Positions 1 to 12,454 of a stretch of DNA of 64,000 bases are shown here, in pieces (position 1 is the first letter of the stretch; each line of letters begins with the position of its first letter). The notes under the pieces are model-generated. The model saw only the letters and a program-made list of their open reading frames with translations. It was not told the DNA's origin and made no database searches. Made by a program: the position numbers and the translations under genes. The stretch is taken from contig JAODTK010002532.1 in the NCBI GenBank assembly GCA_026419785.1, positions 678,501 to 742,500 on the forward strand. Reading direction: 5' to 3'. The stretch comes from Sclerodactyla briareus. Its lineage: Eukaryota > Echinodermata > Holothuroidea > Dendrochirotida > Sclerodactylidae.

Positions 1-651
1 TATTTCTGATGAACTAACATGACCTAAGCATTCTCACAGCCTACTGTTTAATCTATATTTGCTATCTTACAAGTGAACATTCACCAATGTTGACAATTCG
101 GATAAATATAATGCCAATTATTCATAGAAGCATGTGAGACGTCCAATCTGAAAATCCGATAAAGGATTCCACATTACCCGTGTCTGTCAATATTGAACTT
201 AATAACATAACTTGTATGAACAAATGTTACAAACAGACGGACGGGAATGACAGCATGAGACACACGGTAAATAATTTGAATACACATAACTAAAAGATAC
301 GAAACATACCTGCATACAATAGGTCGCCTCTTTCTTGGACTGCCTATGCCTTTATACAGGATATTTGATGCGCAAAGGATGGTACCTTGGACTCAGTCAA
401 ATTATGAATGAACCAAAAAAGCAAACCGGGGACGATGTAGGTCGTGTGTGGGTCGGGCTGACATCGCTTGTGCATGGGTTATATTGAGACTTTACAAAAA
501 TCTTATAACCAGAGTAGAGAGGATGTGAACTGTTATGCTGATCATCTATTCTGTTCATTAAAAACCAACACGGGTGCAACAAATAGATGAGCGAAGTTTT
601 TTTATGGGAAAAATGACACCCCAATTACTAACACAAACGTAAATCGTTTTG
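1..651. other. No feature seen
   Basis: AT-rich sequence without a conserved frame, tandem repeat or RNA-like fold that I can recognise. The short open frames here look random. Confidence 0.5.
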
Positions 652-930
652 TTAGTGACTTTATTGTGCATGTAGGGTGATTCGGTAAATTAAGTTACCA
701 GTAGCCTGTGACATGGTAGTTTTAGTTTTACTAATTAAATTCACTAATTGGCTGGTGGTCATAATTTCCAGTATTTATTCTGTATTCACGAGGATTCATC
801 GAAGTCATTCTCATAGTTTTCTGAAAGGCATATTAATTCCCAAGGTCGCTCGTTTCATTGAGAGGGCATACATGCGTCGATTTCGATTTATTAAATTACA
901 CTCATGCCACATTTATGTGGAATAGTAAAA
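652..930 (+). repeat. Dispersed repeat H, copy 1
   Basis: The block beginning at TTTATTGTGCATGTAGGGTG and ending near GATTTATTAAATTA is repeated, with many substitutions and indels, at 16,921-17,160. Shared landmarks in order are TTTCCAGTATT, a TCATCG segment, GCAAATTAAT/GCATATTAAT and GATTTATTAAATTA. No coding potential is conserved between the copies, so it is an interspersed repeat of unknown class. The second copy is followed directly by family B and this one is not, so H and B are separate units. Confidence 0.6.
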
Positions 931-1835
931 ACGGCATTATGATGCCCTCTTGCGAGGGCCACATAGGGGTTGGGGGTAGACACGCAACAAATGTCATTAC
1001 TGATTTCGGACACCCCAGGCTTGCTTCACCCCCAACTTGCAGCGAGTGGTTGCGTTCTGCCCTCACTACAAAATTCCCAGTTGAGTGCTACATATTGCTT
1101 CGATGAGAATATTTGTCGGTTCCTGCGCTCCCGCCCAGTAATATAAGGAGACGTAAAATTAAAAATCTTTGCAATATTTTCGAATTTTCTATGGAGGAAC
1201 AGATCAGCAAACATGCATGTTGAAAACTCATACTAAGGTATTCCAACCGGCATTGGCATTAAAATAAAGCTTGTGGTGTATAAGCGTGTTCACGGTGCCT
1301 TATTTATGTGATGGGTACGATCGTCGTACGGTCGTTTTTGCAATGACATTACTTCATGGCGGCAACATCGGATAAATCTGATGTTTGCGGCTCCCATAAC
1401 GTCTAAATAAAAAATATGAAAAGTCGTCATATTTACATGACATATAGTTCAAATAAAAAACGACAAATTCCAAATATGAATCTCATTTTATGGTCCACAA
1501 CGGAAAAATGTGACCGATGTGTTCGATCCTCTATAGGCGAGTATCGCCATCGCCCATGGGAATTGAACTCGTTTGCAGTTTCTGATGTCAACCAACACTT
1601 GTTGATGAACCCGACCTACGGTTGTTGATATTTGAGGGTATACTCTAAGTCGCGCCCGCACCCCACATAATATACCCTGATCCATACGAAACGAAATGGA
1701 ACGTTATCTGTATGTAACAGCATTTACCAACCTAGTTTCGCACTGCCCCTAGTGTTTTCCTCTTCGATTGCCTGATCGGAAGCAAGCGTCACACACTTAC
1801 GTACAACATTTTATTTTCCTTTGTTTGTATACACT
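931..1835. other. No clear feature; weak tRNA-like stretch
   Basis: No conserved gene is visible. On the minus strand, about 1,640 to 1,550, the sequence GAGTTCAATTCCC resembles a pol III B box and lies downstream of a GC-rich stretch. This may be an old tRNA-derived SINE head, but no convincing A box could be placed. Confidence 0.25.
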
Positions 1836-1956
1836 ACATACATACATCCATACATACATACATACATAAATACATACCTACATTACATACATACTACATA
1901 CATACATACATTACATCATACAATACAACATACATACATACATACATACTACATAC
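1836..1956. repeat. CATA tetranucleotide microsatellite
   Basis: An imperfect run of CATA units broken by ATTA and CCTA variants. It directly precedes repeat I. Other CATA/TATG runs in this window (14.66, 16.32, 34.80 kb) also touch a dispersed repeat. Confidence 0.9.
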
Positions 1957-2830
1957 ATGTGAAAAATTTTCATTTACGACCCCCTATATTGCAGAAACGG
2001 CACTTCCCGTGCCTTAAGGGACAGTAGGCAGCATTCATAAAATTGATAACAAATTTTCATTTAGGGATCAGATTTTGCCGAGTGAAGCAATTGGTACAAT
2101 CCTGAAGTGCTTGGGTCAATTTAAAACTTTCGGGACAAAAGTAGACCATTACCATTAGGCTTCATAAAACCTACATAATCGAACAACCTTGCATTTGGAT
2201 AAACTATTCAAATAGACAAACTGAATGACCTCTAGTCCTATCTTAAAAATGTTGGAGATAAAGGTAAGCCATACTCACCAATTATCACATGAAAATCCGG
2301 CAAACTTGGGAAAGTCATGCAAATTATTCAAATTATACCCTTGACTGACCTCCATGACCCTGAATCCATGATAACAATTCGGACTAAACGGAAAATATAG
2401 CCACCGTTTCATGAAAATCCACCAACTACAAGTTTCGCATAAATGATGCGACACATTCAATGACCTCCATTGACCCCCCGAAACTTCGTTATAAATAAAG
2501 TTTTGGGACTGACATAATTCACCACGTTTCGTGAAAATCCAACGAACTTTGAAATTTCGCAACGAATTAAATGCAAATTATACGATTCAAATAGCAATAT
2601 TTTAAGATGCATCTAATCAGTTAACTTACCTTAAGAATCCTGCCCTATGTGCCGAACCAGTACCGTAGCACTACAGTTCACCGAATCTTAAAAACCACTA
2701 AACCCGGTGCTTGTGACATACTAAATACGATGCAAGAAGGTCATGGTCATGAATGGAGCAATGGAAATGGCCTGACCAACCACTACGTTCGCGCGAAGCG
2801 CTTGATTTTGCAGGATCGTGCTTGACCAAC
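1957..2830 (+). repeat. Dispersed repeat I, copy 1, split by an insertion
   Basis: 1,975-2,080 and 2,705-2,780 together match 24,330-24,560. The left part shares CCCCCTA.ATTGCAG, the inverted motif GGCACTT..GTGCCTTA and TTAGGGATCA. The right part shares GGTGC..GTGACAT, AATACGATGCAAG and GGT.ATGGTCATGAAT. In the 24 kb copy the two parts are separated by only about 17 bp; here about 620 bp intervene. Class unknown. Confidence 0.6.
2081..2704. mobile_element. Family E element inserted in repeat I
   Basis: The insert contains at least two diverged sub-units, each with CGTTTCATGAAAATCC or similar, then CAAACTT..GCAAATTA and TGACCTCCATGACC. Similar text occurs at 50,180-50,600, at 31,120-31,260 and, in the other orientation, at 63,600-64,000. 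It encodes nothing recognisable, so it is probably non-autonomous. The boundaries come from comparison with the uninterrupted copy of repeat I at 24.4 kb. I could not identify target-site duplications. Confidence 0.5.
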
Positions 2831-2946
2831 GCCATTGCACTCCTCTCTGATGGGTCTGAGTTTGTTACGCTCAAAGATTCGGGCGGCCCCCGTTTTTTGA
2901 TTCCTATTCCTGGCACGCCAAAAGGACATCTATGATGCAGTCACGG

Positions 2947-3020
2947 AGCGGGGGTGTGCGTGTGGTGGGTATGTGTGTGTTGTGTTGTGTGTGTTGTGTA
3001 TGTGTGTGTGTGTGTGTGTG
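2947..3020. repeat. TG dinucleotide microsatellite
   Basis: Interrupted TG/TGTTG tract at the left edge of family B. Confidence 0.9.
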
Positions 3021-4060
3021 ACACTCGTTTCCTCCACTCGATATCTACAAACGCAAGCATGCATTATTTCACTCAGTAGGTAGGTGTCACCCATTGAGGG
3101 ATGACCCCTATTGTTTTTTGGTACCAATCGATGGTCGTTCAAGGTCATGAGAGGTCAAACTTTTTAAAAGAGTGTTTTCGCACGATATCTAATGATCGCA
3201 AGCAGCAGGTATGAAATTCATATTTGATAGTAGGTGTAACCCATGGCGGGGATTGCCCCTATTGTTTTTTGGTGTTAGGTCAAGGTCATTTAGGGACATC
3301 ATATGGCAATCTTATATATCTTGGCACCAAACTTTAAGTGTGTCGTAAATGGAAAGTTTTGTTCGTCAGGTTGAAATACATATGGTGACCGACCTTGACC
3401 TGTCAATTGACCTTTTTGACCTTTCGACCTCATTTGACCCTGACCTCGTGCTTTTGCCTGTTTTTTTTTGTATTGGCGGGAACGTCTTGTTAAGACATAC
3501 AAAAAAGTCAATGACCACTACCATACTAACGATACAATTATCACAAGCTATCTCTACGAATGTGGAAGGTCAAGACGACTAAAAAAATCGTCATGTGTCT
3601 CGGCAACGAAACATTTTGAGGACTGTCATAATGAAAAGTTTCGTTCGTTCTGGGTGAAATACATCTGGGTGACTACAACTTGACCTCATTTGACCTATTG
3701 CCCTTTTGACCACTCATTTGGCCTTTTTTTTGACCTGGTGATTTTGCATGCTTTTTATGTTTGGCCGGAAGCGCTTGTTAAGACAAACGCGAAAAAGTCA
3801 TGACACTACCATACTACTATCACTCTTATCACAAGCTATCTCACTGATTGTGGAAGGTCACGAAGACGCTAAAACACCCTCTGGAAATGTGGATAAATTT
3901 GGCATTTGACGTCTGGCTCCTCAGCAAATGATATCTAACGAATGCAGGTATCTATCAAGTTCAATTAAGTGTGTGGATTGTACACCTTTACACCCTATTG
4001 TTTTTGGTATCAGGTCAAGGTCAAGGTCACATATGCGACATCCTTATTCGTCTTTCACGA
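3021..4060 (+). repeat. Family B repeat with internal tandem duplication
   Basis: Two diverged tandem copies of about 290-300 bp (about 3,300-3,580 and 3,595-3,880). Each contains an AAAGTTTTGTTCGT-like segment, a run of TTGACCT motifs, TTTTGCCTG/TTTTGCATG, CGTCTTGTTAAGACA or GCGCTTGTTAAGACA, and TTATCACAAGCTATCTC followed by TGTGGAAGGTCA. Flanking sub-units contain CCTATTGTTTTTTGG and AGGTCAAGGTCA. A third, partial copy lies at 17,161-17,400. The long plus-strand frames here are not conserved between copies. The density of AGGTCA half-sites is high. Confidence 0.6.
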
Positions 4061-4099
4061 TTCATTGTAGAGGAGAACAAGCATATAGATAGCCACCAA

Positions 4100-4930
4100 A
4101 CAAATATTTCCCCCATATTGTTATTCCTGATATTGTTGAGTATTGGAATAGCACACAAATATTCCCCTAGACAGACAGTAAGCAAATTCCTTGAATTGTC
4201 ATTTTATTATTAGCCCCAGTGACCAGCCTCTATGTACCACCACTCCTGACCAGTATTTGTGTTGCTATGGGTGGGGGGTGGCCATTTTTGGTTCTGCAAC
4301 GGGTCCCCCCCCCCCCTCAGGTTTCATAGGCAGCTTTTATGAAATTTAAAATGTTATCCGTAGCCCTGTTTGAAGCCTGCAACATCACATCACTGCTTCA
4401 TTGACGAAATTCCCTATTGCAAAGCAGAAAAGCCCCTTTTTTCGTATACTTCCTCTCATTATGTTTACATTTTCGACCACACCAAAGTGTTGTTTTGCCC
4501 CTCTTCATAAAATCTGGGTGCTTCCATTCCCTTCTCCCCCTCCCCTCTCCCCTTCCCCAATACAAGTATCCCAGTGAAGACAGTAACAAATTCTTTTCTT
4601 CATTGTCAGTCATTTTATTATATTCCTGATATGTCTGAATATTGGACTAACACCAGTGACCACCCTAGGTATGCTGTATGTACCTTCCTGATCAGTATGG
4701 TCAAGTGTTGCTTGGGTGGCTGGGTAATTACGAGGCAGAAACGCCTCTTTCTTAATGCACCACCCCCCCCCACCCCCCCCCCCCCCACCTCCCTCCCCCA
4801 GTTTCATAGGCAGCCTATGAAAAAAATTGAAAATGTGCCCTATTTGCAGAATCCTGCATCACTGCATTCATTGACAAATTCCTAATTGCAGATAACTTCT
4901 TCTCTTGCGTATACTTCTATAAGATTTATG
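4100..4930. repeat. Tandem duplication of about 400 bp with poly-C core
   Basis: 4,165-4,470 and 4,575-4,930 are diverged copies. Shared landmarks are AGACAGTAA.CAAATTC, CATTTTATTAT, CCAGTGACCA, a C homopolymer, GTTTCATAGGCAGC, GCATCACTGC/ACATCACTGC and CGTATACTTC. The poly-C core differs in length (about 13 and about 37 nt with breaks), as expected of homopolymer slippage or sequencing error. Confidence 0.6.
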
Positions 4931-7085
4931 GATATCGAATGGGAGGGTAGACAAACTGGCAATTTTCCATAGGCTTATATTATATTTACGCGAGGTGAGG
5001 AAACGCCAAGTTGTGTTGTTTAACATTAATTGAAAACGGTGTATTGATCTTCAAATTGTCCCATTTAACTATTTATTACAACAGAATGCCCACCAGGAAA
5101 ATGTCCCTGCTGAATTCATTTTTGAACACCCTTATGCCCCCATTACCTCTTCAAAACCACTGGGTCTGCATTGGTGTATGTATACTATAATAGCCTTAGT
5201 TGACTGGTCAACATTCCAAATCCCAAAAGGTTTAATCTCTCAAGCTGTGTTGTGAGACTGCAAAGAAGTGAGAAAGTAAACAAACAATATAACCTTTAGA
5301 CTGCCTGTCAGACATTCAGTGTGGAAATGGTACTTGGCACTGGCAATGCTCATAGGACTGAGAGGGGGTAATCCAATTATTCTCTGTGTGCACTCAGTCT
5401 ACTTGATTATCTGATTGTTTACACTTCCCCTCTGGAAATGCGGAACAGCACAACCTCTTCCAGGTTGTGAATGATTGACAGGCAGGACCTAGACCATTGG
5501 TATTATTACCTGTGTTCATAGACAAGCCTAATGAGGGGATAACTGTGGTGTGTGTAAGAAGCAGTGATTGGAGGAAGAAGAAAGCAAGGGTCAAGGAAAC
5601 TTCTGAAAGTAAGGAAGCGCACACAACATTTGTGGCATTTTTTGCTTATTGAGCAAAAAGTGAGGATTCCTTGTACCCATGAGCAAAAAGTGAGAGGGCA
5701 TTACCTGTACCCCGCAAAATGGTCAGGGGTTTAAGTCTATAAAGATCTTCTCTTTCTTCCCCAGTTGCCTCTCTAATCTGGTTTGACTTTCACTTATGTG
5801 ACATTTTTTTTTTTTTTTGGGAAGTTATGCAGGATAATAACATGTTAACAATGCCAAAGTCATACTGGCTCAACATTAACTGCGCCCCAAAAACATAATT
5901 CAGAAATGGTCTCAACATGGGTCTATAATCTCTAGAAATTACAAAGATCTGCTGTTCTATTATCTCTATTTGTATTATTATCGTGTCAGCCATAGATATT
6001 GTTATGGGAGGTGGCTGCATGGGTTGGTCATATAGAGAGAAGTCCTCACCCACCAATGTAGGAGAGAATAGTGATTTGAAAGCCTTGTGAAAATTTGACC
6101 CTAAAATAGCAATAAGACATTAGATAGACTGGTAAAATGGCTCTTGATACATATTGCTGAACAGTTATGCACTTGTCAATTGCATACCCCACACCTTGTA
6201 CCCAGACAAGGTGAGTCATTGCCTTCACAAAATGTGCACCCCTCAGTCACGTGTGCCTGAAAAATAATGAAATTGATACACCCACAGTCCACTGTTGAAA
6301 GACCACAGACTACTCTGCCGTATAAATTGAACATTTGACTGGCAATTTGACTTACCCCTCAGTCACATTACTGTTAACAACATATGGTACAATGACCAAC
6401 ATGTGATACGGGCCCATGCTATTGACACTGACTGTACCTACAATGACTTCGCCTTGTCCAGGGGAGTGGAGGGATGCAATTGATAATTAATAGGGCCTGT
6501 ATGCACTTCTCTTTCCCCACACATGTACCCCTAAAAAAGATATTTTTTCACATTTGTCGATGATGTTGATGATGTGGTCGTCCGATTCAAAGAACTGCAC
6601 TTCATTCAATCTATCGGCTTTGACCACACCAGTCCTTAGCGTATGAATGTGCTAAAGTGATCTCACATTTTCTCCTTGCCTGCAGTCTGCCGATTCAGCG
6701 TTACGGTCGCTGGGACTCTCCCACACTGAATGGAAAACATTGGACTCGCTGGTTATGACTCGGTGACTTTACCTTCATCACTCTGGTCAAGCTATCGATA
6801 CTTACTTACCAGGTTTATTTTTCAGTATTTCATTTCAATGCCCTCAGATGACTTTTTGGACTGGGTCAAACAACAAGTTCTCATCTCATGCGCTGAGTAA
6901 TATGCAGGGGCCGTTTTGTGTCAAGTTTTGGTTTGAGTTGGTCAACACCCATCTTGCAGGGTTTGATATAGCTGAGTAAGGGGGAACATGTGCCAGGAAA
7001 AAAGGCAAGGAATCACTACGCATAGTTGCGTTCTTGTTATCTTCGTTCGGCGCGGACCACAACGCATGGGAGGGAACATTCCATT
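4931..7085. other. No gene recognised
   Basis: Mostly AT-rich non-repetitive sequence. A small direct repeat, TGAGCAAAAAGTGAG, occurs at about 5,652 and 5,681. A T run lies at 5,806-5,818. No conserved protein, RNA gene or mobile element was recognised. Confidence 0.4.
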
Positions 7086-7089
7086 AGAG

Positions 7090-8280
7090 CCAACAGATGG
7101 CCATGATTAGAACACAGAAATAAAACTGCAACTGCGGCGGTGCGAGAGGCGATCGCGAAAATTTTTTACACTTTTTGGACATTCCATCGAAAGTCGGGGG
7201 CAATCTGGATATAACTATCTTCACTGAATTTTTTTTAATCATGTCTTTGCACAATTTGTGGCGTTCCATGTCCAGAATCTTCGATGGATATTTTGATGAG
7301 GGGTTTCTACCGCACGTGTGCCGCCCCTTAGCATGCATCGTGCACGCACCCAACTTTCAACAGTGGTCGCACCAATAAATTGAATTGCTGACTACGCTAT
7401 TTTCAATTTGCAAATGGACATATATGCAAACATTCACAGTCTCGCCACGTGGTAGACTACCCCGTAGCCTCACAACCTCATTCCCTTGCAAAAACAACAA
7501 AGTTTAAAACTTTCGGGCATTCCATCGGGAAAATCAGCCATATTGGACTTAGCCTTTCTGTCACTTGATTCGAATCCCCACTGTCGTTTTGACAACGCAA
7601 TTCTGTGGCGCTTCCCTGGCCCGCATTTTCAGATTTGCCGCATTTTCGTGCCCTCTAGTGATTAGTATCGTGCACCGTGCCTCCAACTTTCAAACAAGTG
7701 GTCGCAGCCATAAAATAGAAAAATCACAGATCCTGCCGCAGGTGGTCACCTACCCCCGTTCGCCTCAACCCTTCACCTCAAGATGCGATTCGATGGTAGG
7801 TTGCTGTTTATTTAACTAATGGTCCCCTAGCAGGAAAATCGACCCCATCCAAAATAAGGAGCAACACACCAAGCGGTAAAGCCCGTTTATGCAAACGATA
7901 GGGATTGAAGGAGAACTTCTTTGGTGATATTAAGAACAACCCAGAGTAAAATTTCAGGCATTCTTGTTTTTTTGGTAAGAAACATTGTATGTCTGCACAA
8001 GGCCCATCAATTCCTGAACACACCGGTACTGAAATACCCGCTGGCGCGTAACGCGCAATTTTCGTAAATGGAGCAGCAGAATTCCTTGATCATTTAGGTC
8101 TTTACCATTCCTTTTAAACACGGGTGCCGCTGGATATTTCGGATACAGTGTCAGCGAAAAAGCGTTGGGCCCCCCCAAATATGGCGGGGGGGGGGGACAA
8201 AATGCATTGCGTCCCCCCCCCAACAAATATTGGGGGAACGCTGTCCCTCTCCCCGCCCACCCATGATCGCCGCTCCCTGT
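7090..8280 (+). repeat. Dispersed repeat G, copy 1
   Basis: 7,130-7,380 and 7,770-8,280 match 28,130-28,400 and 28,430-28,795 in the same order. Shared segments include TTCCATCGAAAGTCGG, a GGATATAA..TTATCTTCA block, ATGCAAACGATAGGGAT, GAAGGAGAAC, AAGAACAA and a final CGCCC...ATG.ATCGCCG. This copy has an extra internal segment at about 7,500-7,740 that is itself a diverged repeat of the first part. No open frame is shared, so this looks like a non-autonomous element. Both copies end in C-rich runs, and this one abuts a CATA microsatellite. Confidence 0.65.
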
Positions 8281-8362
8281 ACATACATAACTACATACAT
8301 ACATCCATACCTACATACATCCCATACAATACATACATACATACATACATACATACATACTA
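8281..8362. repeat. CATA tetranucleotide microsatellite
   Basis: Imperfect CATA array immediately after the 3' boundary of repeat G copy 1. Copy 2 at 28.8 kb lacks it. Confidence 0.9.
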
Positions 8363-9670
8363 CGTCATCACTTTTCTTTGACTTTCGGCAAACAACCACC
8401 TACGGATTAGTCTGATAAATAGTTTTCATGTACAACACGTACGCATAGTGTCGCGTGCAAACTATGAATCTGCCTTTCCTGTTTTGTCCAGTCTCTCTCC
8501 TCTCGTCTCCTTACTTACTCCTATGTTCCGAACATACTGGTTCTCATGTGACTGTATCAGTCAGTCTACTAACATGCTAATAGGATGAAAAAAGCAGGCT
8601 TGTATGGCATTATGGCAACAGAATTGAGGAAACGATGCAATTTCGTGTCGGGTTCACTAGCGATGTATGCCCACATGATTCGCTTCCAAGAACCTTGTAT
8701 TTTCACCATGGCATCAAAATTGTATAGAACTAGGCACTTCAGGTGGGAGAGTCGCTTGAGTGGAATTATTTTTTCTTTTCCACTTCTATTCATGTGTAAG
8801 GTTGGACACCATTACATAATGGTTTTGAAATGTATTAAAATCGTGTTTCATCTCCTACATTCGCTCAGCATAGCTTACTTAAGAGCCCATGAAAGATACT
8901 GAACGTAGAGGCTGAGATCTTCGACAATTTCCAGCCTATAACTCAACAATCCCTATCTGTCACCATCAAACGTCGTCACATGGGGCATTTTTTAGTTGGC
9001 ATTTGAAACGCTTCTACGACCACTCTCGGCCGAGAAAATTCCGCACCCGAGAGGTCTTGACAACCTAATAAGGCTTCATTATTGTAACTTTTCATGGAAT
9101 GTAAGTGGCGTGCTAGCAAGAGCAATGCAGTTGAAGAAAAACAGAACTCTCTGATTCAACTCACATGTGAGAGGTTTTCCCACGTATTTTGTAAACTGAG
9201 ATTGACGCGCTGGTTACTTCTTCCAATGGTTTTCACATAACCCACTCACGCAAATTACGCGACCCGAATTTGATGAAGCAATCGTCTAACTTATGGCAAG
9301 ACTGAAGATTTCGCTTCTTAAGGACCCAGATCTGCGCTTGGTACTTGTATGTCAGGGCTTGTCGCCTCACGGTGTTTAGAAATTTGAAGGATGGTTGTAC
9401 CGACCACACTAAAGCACTAGAGGAACTGACTGTGAATGTTCTCACCCCGCCGACGCGTACCTAAATATTCTAGGCAGGACCTGCCTATTCCATTGATGCT
9501 AGATGTAGTGTGTTTGTATGTGAACGTAAGCCAGGAAGCCAAAAATGCTGTTTACCTTGACTCATTCCTGTATAACCTACGACCCACGCAGATACAAAAC
9601 AACTAGGACGACCCCAAATGCGAATGATCTGAGGAGCACAAACTTGGTAAACTCGATTAAGACCCCAGTG
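8363..9670. other. No gene recognised
   Basis: Several frames of 60-105 codons occur on both strands (for example 8,585-8,902 plus and 9,233-9,445 minus). None shows recognisable domains, and frames on the two strands overlap, so I treat them as chance. Confidence 0.4.
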
Positions 9671-9674
9671 TTCC

Positions 9675-10430
9675 ACAAAGGTTTTTCAGACTTTGACCTC
9701 TACTGACTGTTCAAATGGCTTTTGACCCCCCCCCCCCCCGCCACTAGAGTGGATGTTCTCATAGTGTGATTCCCATAATACAACCATTCAGCTCATTCCA
9801 CCCAGGTGTGGTTTTGTGTCCACCAGCCAGATTGCAAAAATGTCGTTTTTTACAATTTAAAAAAATGTTTACAGGAATACCCTGCTCCACACAAAAAACA
9901 ACAGGCAGGGTTCTGGATACTCCTAATCAGAAAGCAAATCTCCTTTTTTTCACAAATTCCAATGTTACCAACATTGACCCCGCTCTAATCCAACCTTGGG
10001 GTTCTGTACTCCCCATGACGGAACCGTATTCCAAATGTCAGATGTACTGAACCAGCGTTCTGCACTAATCGTGTCCACAGGTTTCTATACCTTGACCTCT
10101 GTGTCCCCGATGACCTTTGACCTGAATCAAAAACAATAGGGATCATTAATGGGAACCCCGTACAACTATGTGCTCTATCCACTCAGGTGGGGTCAAGTTA
10201 TTTGTCACAGCGCTAATGGCCTGGGGAAAAGGACGGAATACCATTTTCACTGAGAAATTTCATTACTCACCATGGAAAACCTACATGAGTATGAGCTCAA
10301 GCCATCCAGGTAGGTCGAAGTTCTCGTATCCACAACAACGCCGGCGTCACATATATACCTGCACACACTCTCACACACATACACACGCTCGCACACGCAC
10401 GCACACACACACACAATCACCCCACTTTCA
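9675..10430 (+). repeat. Family A repeat, solitary copy
   Basis: Diverged copy of the unit that forms the 34.5-40.9 kb block. It has TTTCAGACTTTGACCTCT near the start, a poly-C tract at 9,727-9,740, a perfect TGACCTTTGACCT at 10,111-10,123, AAAACAATAGGGATCAT, then CA-rich sequence at 10,358-10,415. The order (TGACC motifs, ACAATAGGG, the ATCCA/CAGGTGGGGTCAAGTTA block, CA tract) is the family signature. Confidence 0.65.
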
Positions 10431-11284
10431 ATGATTAGTCAGCTTGTCCGTGTTCATGTTTAACCAAAAGTTACAGATATTGGGAACTTATTCTCATGAA
10501 ATCTGTTGTGGAACAATGGTGGCGTATGTTTTATAGTGAAATGAGAGTATTGCTGTTCAATTACTCAGATGGGAAAGGATTTTCGAAGATTCTGAATGTT
10601 TATAAGCACCGGCCTATCGCGGATTAGCATGTTGTATGGCAACGCACATATAATATAAGCCTGACATTTCCAATCGATATCGGATAATCTGCCATCACAA
10701 CAGTCAGCTCTCTCGACCCCAGTTGGTTCCAATTAGTGGTGACAGGATTGTATGTGTGTCGTATTCAATCATGTACCTTATAGGGTCCCGTAACATGCAG
10801 CTGACGTTCACTGGTGGTTCCCCCCTCGCATAATAGCCTTCAAGTTTCTAATGACTGCATTTGATAACTACGGACCTATCGGAGTCCGCGAAATTGCATA
10901 TGATTCATTTTGACGGAATATTTCATTCATCATTTTTCACGAGATCGATCTCTCCCGTGAAGGAGATGTGTCGTAAAGTGGGGTGTCTTCGAGAACAGAA
11001 GGTCCAAGCCGAGTAAAGTACGTTTTTTTTCAATTCAGCTAGAACAGGAAGAATCGCGTTCGTGAGACTGATTAAATCAATTGTCGAGGAAAGGAGCGAG
11101 TACTGCGGATGACATGGTTTTAAACTTGGTGAGTTGTTTTAAACGAAACGGTGTAACTCCAGCTGAGTTTTGAGTAGCCAGGCTAATACACTCTTCTTGG
11201 GAATATATAGCGCATCGCTGATCTCGTTTATACTGAGGAGATGCATCGACCGTATCCTTTCTTGGTGTGTTTCTGTCCTATACT
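10431..11284. other. No feature seen
   Basis: No conserved frame or repeat recognised. Confidence 0.4.
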
Positions 11285-11545
11285 TCTACCATATTTCAGC
11301 ATTCGGATGTCGGATGTCGGAATTCCTCTATTTATTCTATATATCATCTATTGTTGGTAATGTTGGTGTGTAGGTTTTCCACACAGGGGTTAACGGAAAC
11401 CGAGACTTCCTACCAACCATATTTTTGTCAGCTGGTCGGATGTCGGATGTCGGGGATATCTCTAATTTAGTCTCAATATCACTATTGTTGATAACGTTTG
11501 GTACGTAGGTTTTCCACACAGGGGTTAACGAAACTTCCCCTCTTC
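11285..11545. repeat. 137-bp tandem duplication
   Basis: Two copies, each starting with GGATGTCGGATGTCGG and ending GTAGGTTTTCCACACAGGGG followed by TTAACG. The end motif recurs 137 bp apart (about 11,371 and 11,508). Between them AT-rich sequence differs by about a quarter. Not coding. Confidence 0.75.
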
Positions 11546-12454
11546 CTTCATTTTTCCTGTGGTAAACACGCCCAAATGGCTAGTTCTGTGGGCCTCGTTC
11601 AACTATGTACCCCATATTTAAGCTGTAACTCAGCTGGGGATCCAATTGATCGCAGTCTTTAGCCTCAGCCTAGGCAATTAAAGTACTGTTAGAAATATGC
11701 TGTATGAACAGGTAGCATGTACTTTTGATGACACCCCGTAATGCGTTACAAAACTGTGAAAGAATGGTTGTAATTCACCAGTGAAGAACTGTCAAATCTG
11801 CCGCCAGTAATTTACCTTGAATTTTTGCAGTGAACTTCAATCTTTGTTGTAAATTATACTGTAGTTTGCTGTAAAAATAATAGTAATCACTAGGAGCAGA
11901 GTTGCATGATATTACTGTGATTCTACATAACTTGTTACGTATGGGCGTGATTTAAGATCTACTGCAAAGAAATATTGGAATCCGATTAGTTCCTGGAGTC
12001 CAGTGCATCTGGTTAGAGGTTATGAGAGTAAGCAGTTGTGTCACTAGTGGGAGGGAACATTAGAGCGGTACGGATGAACCCATGCATGCATCGAATAAGT
12101 GCCACCGATCAGTCCTGGTCTCCTAATGTGGGCTTTCATATTTATTTCACCTGTTGTAAGATATGCCGGTTTGCACATGCCATTCAATCTAGTTACATAT
12201 TGTCTTCGTCATATCGTTTTCCCAGGATTTTCCTGTCGAAGAGTTTTCAACAGAACCCAAAGGCTTAGAGTGATTTCCTTGACTCATTTCTCTTATTCCA
12301 GATACGAAGAAACAAAATCGGATAATGGTTGATGGACACTAAACTCCAGCACCATAGAGTAGAATTCTGGCTTAGCGTGTCTTGCGAAGATTTCGGACTT
12401 TCACCTCTGCTGACATCAAATACCTGTGACCGGGTCTTAAGACAATAGAGTTAT
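11546..12454. other. No gene recognised
   Basis: AT-rich sequence without recognised genes or repeats. Confidence 0.4.
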
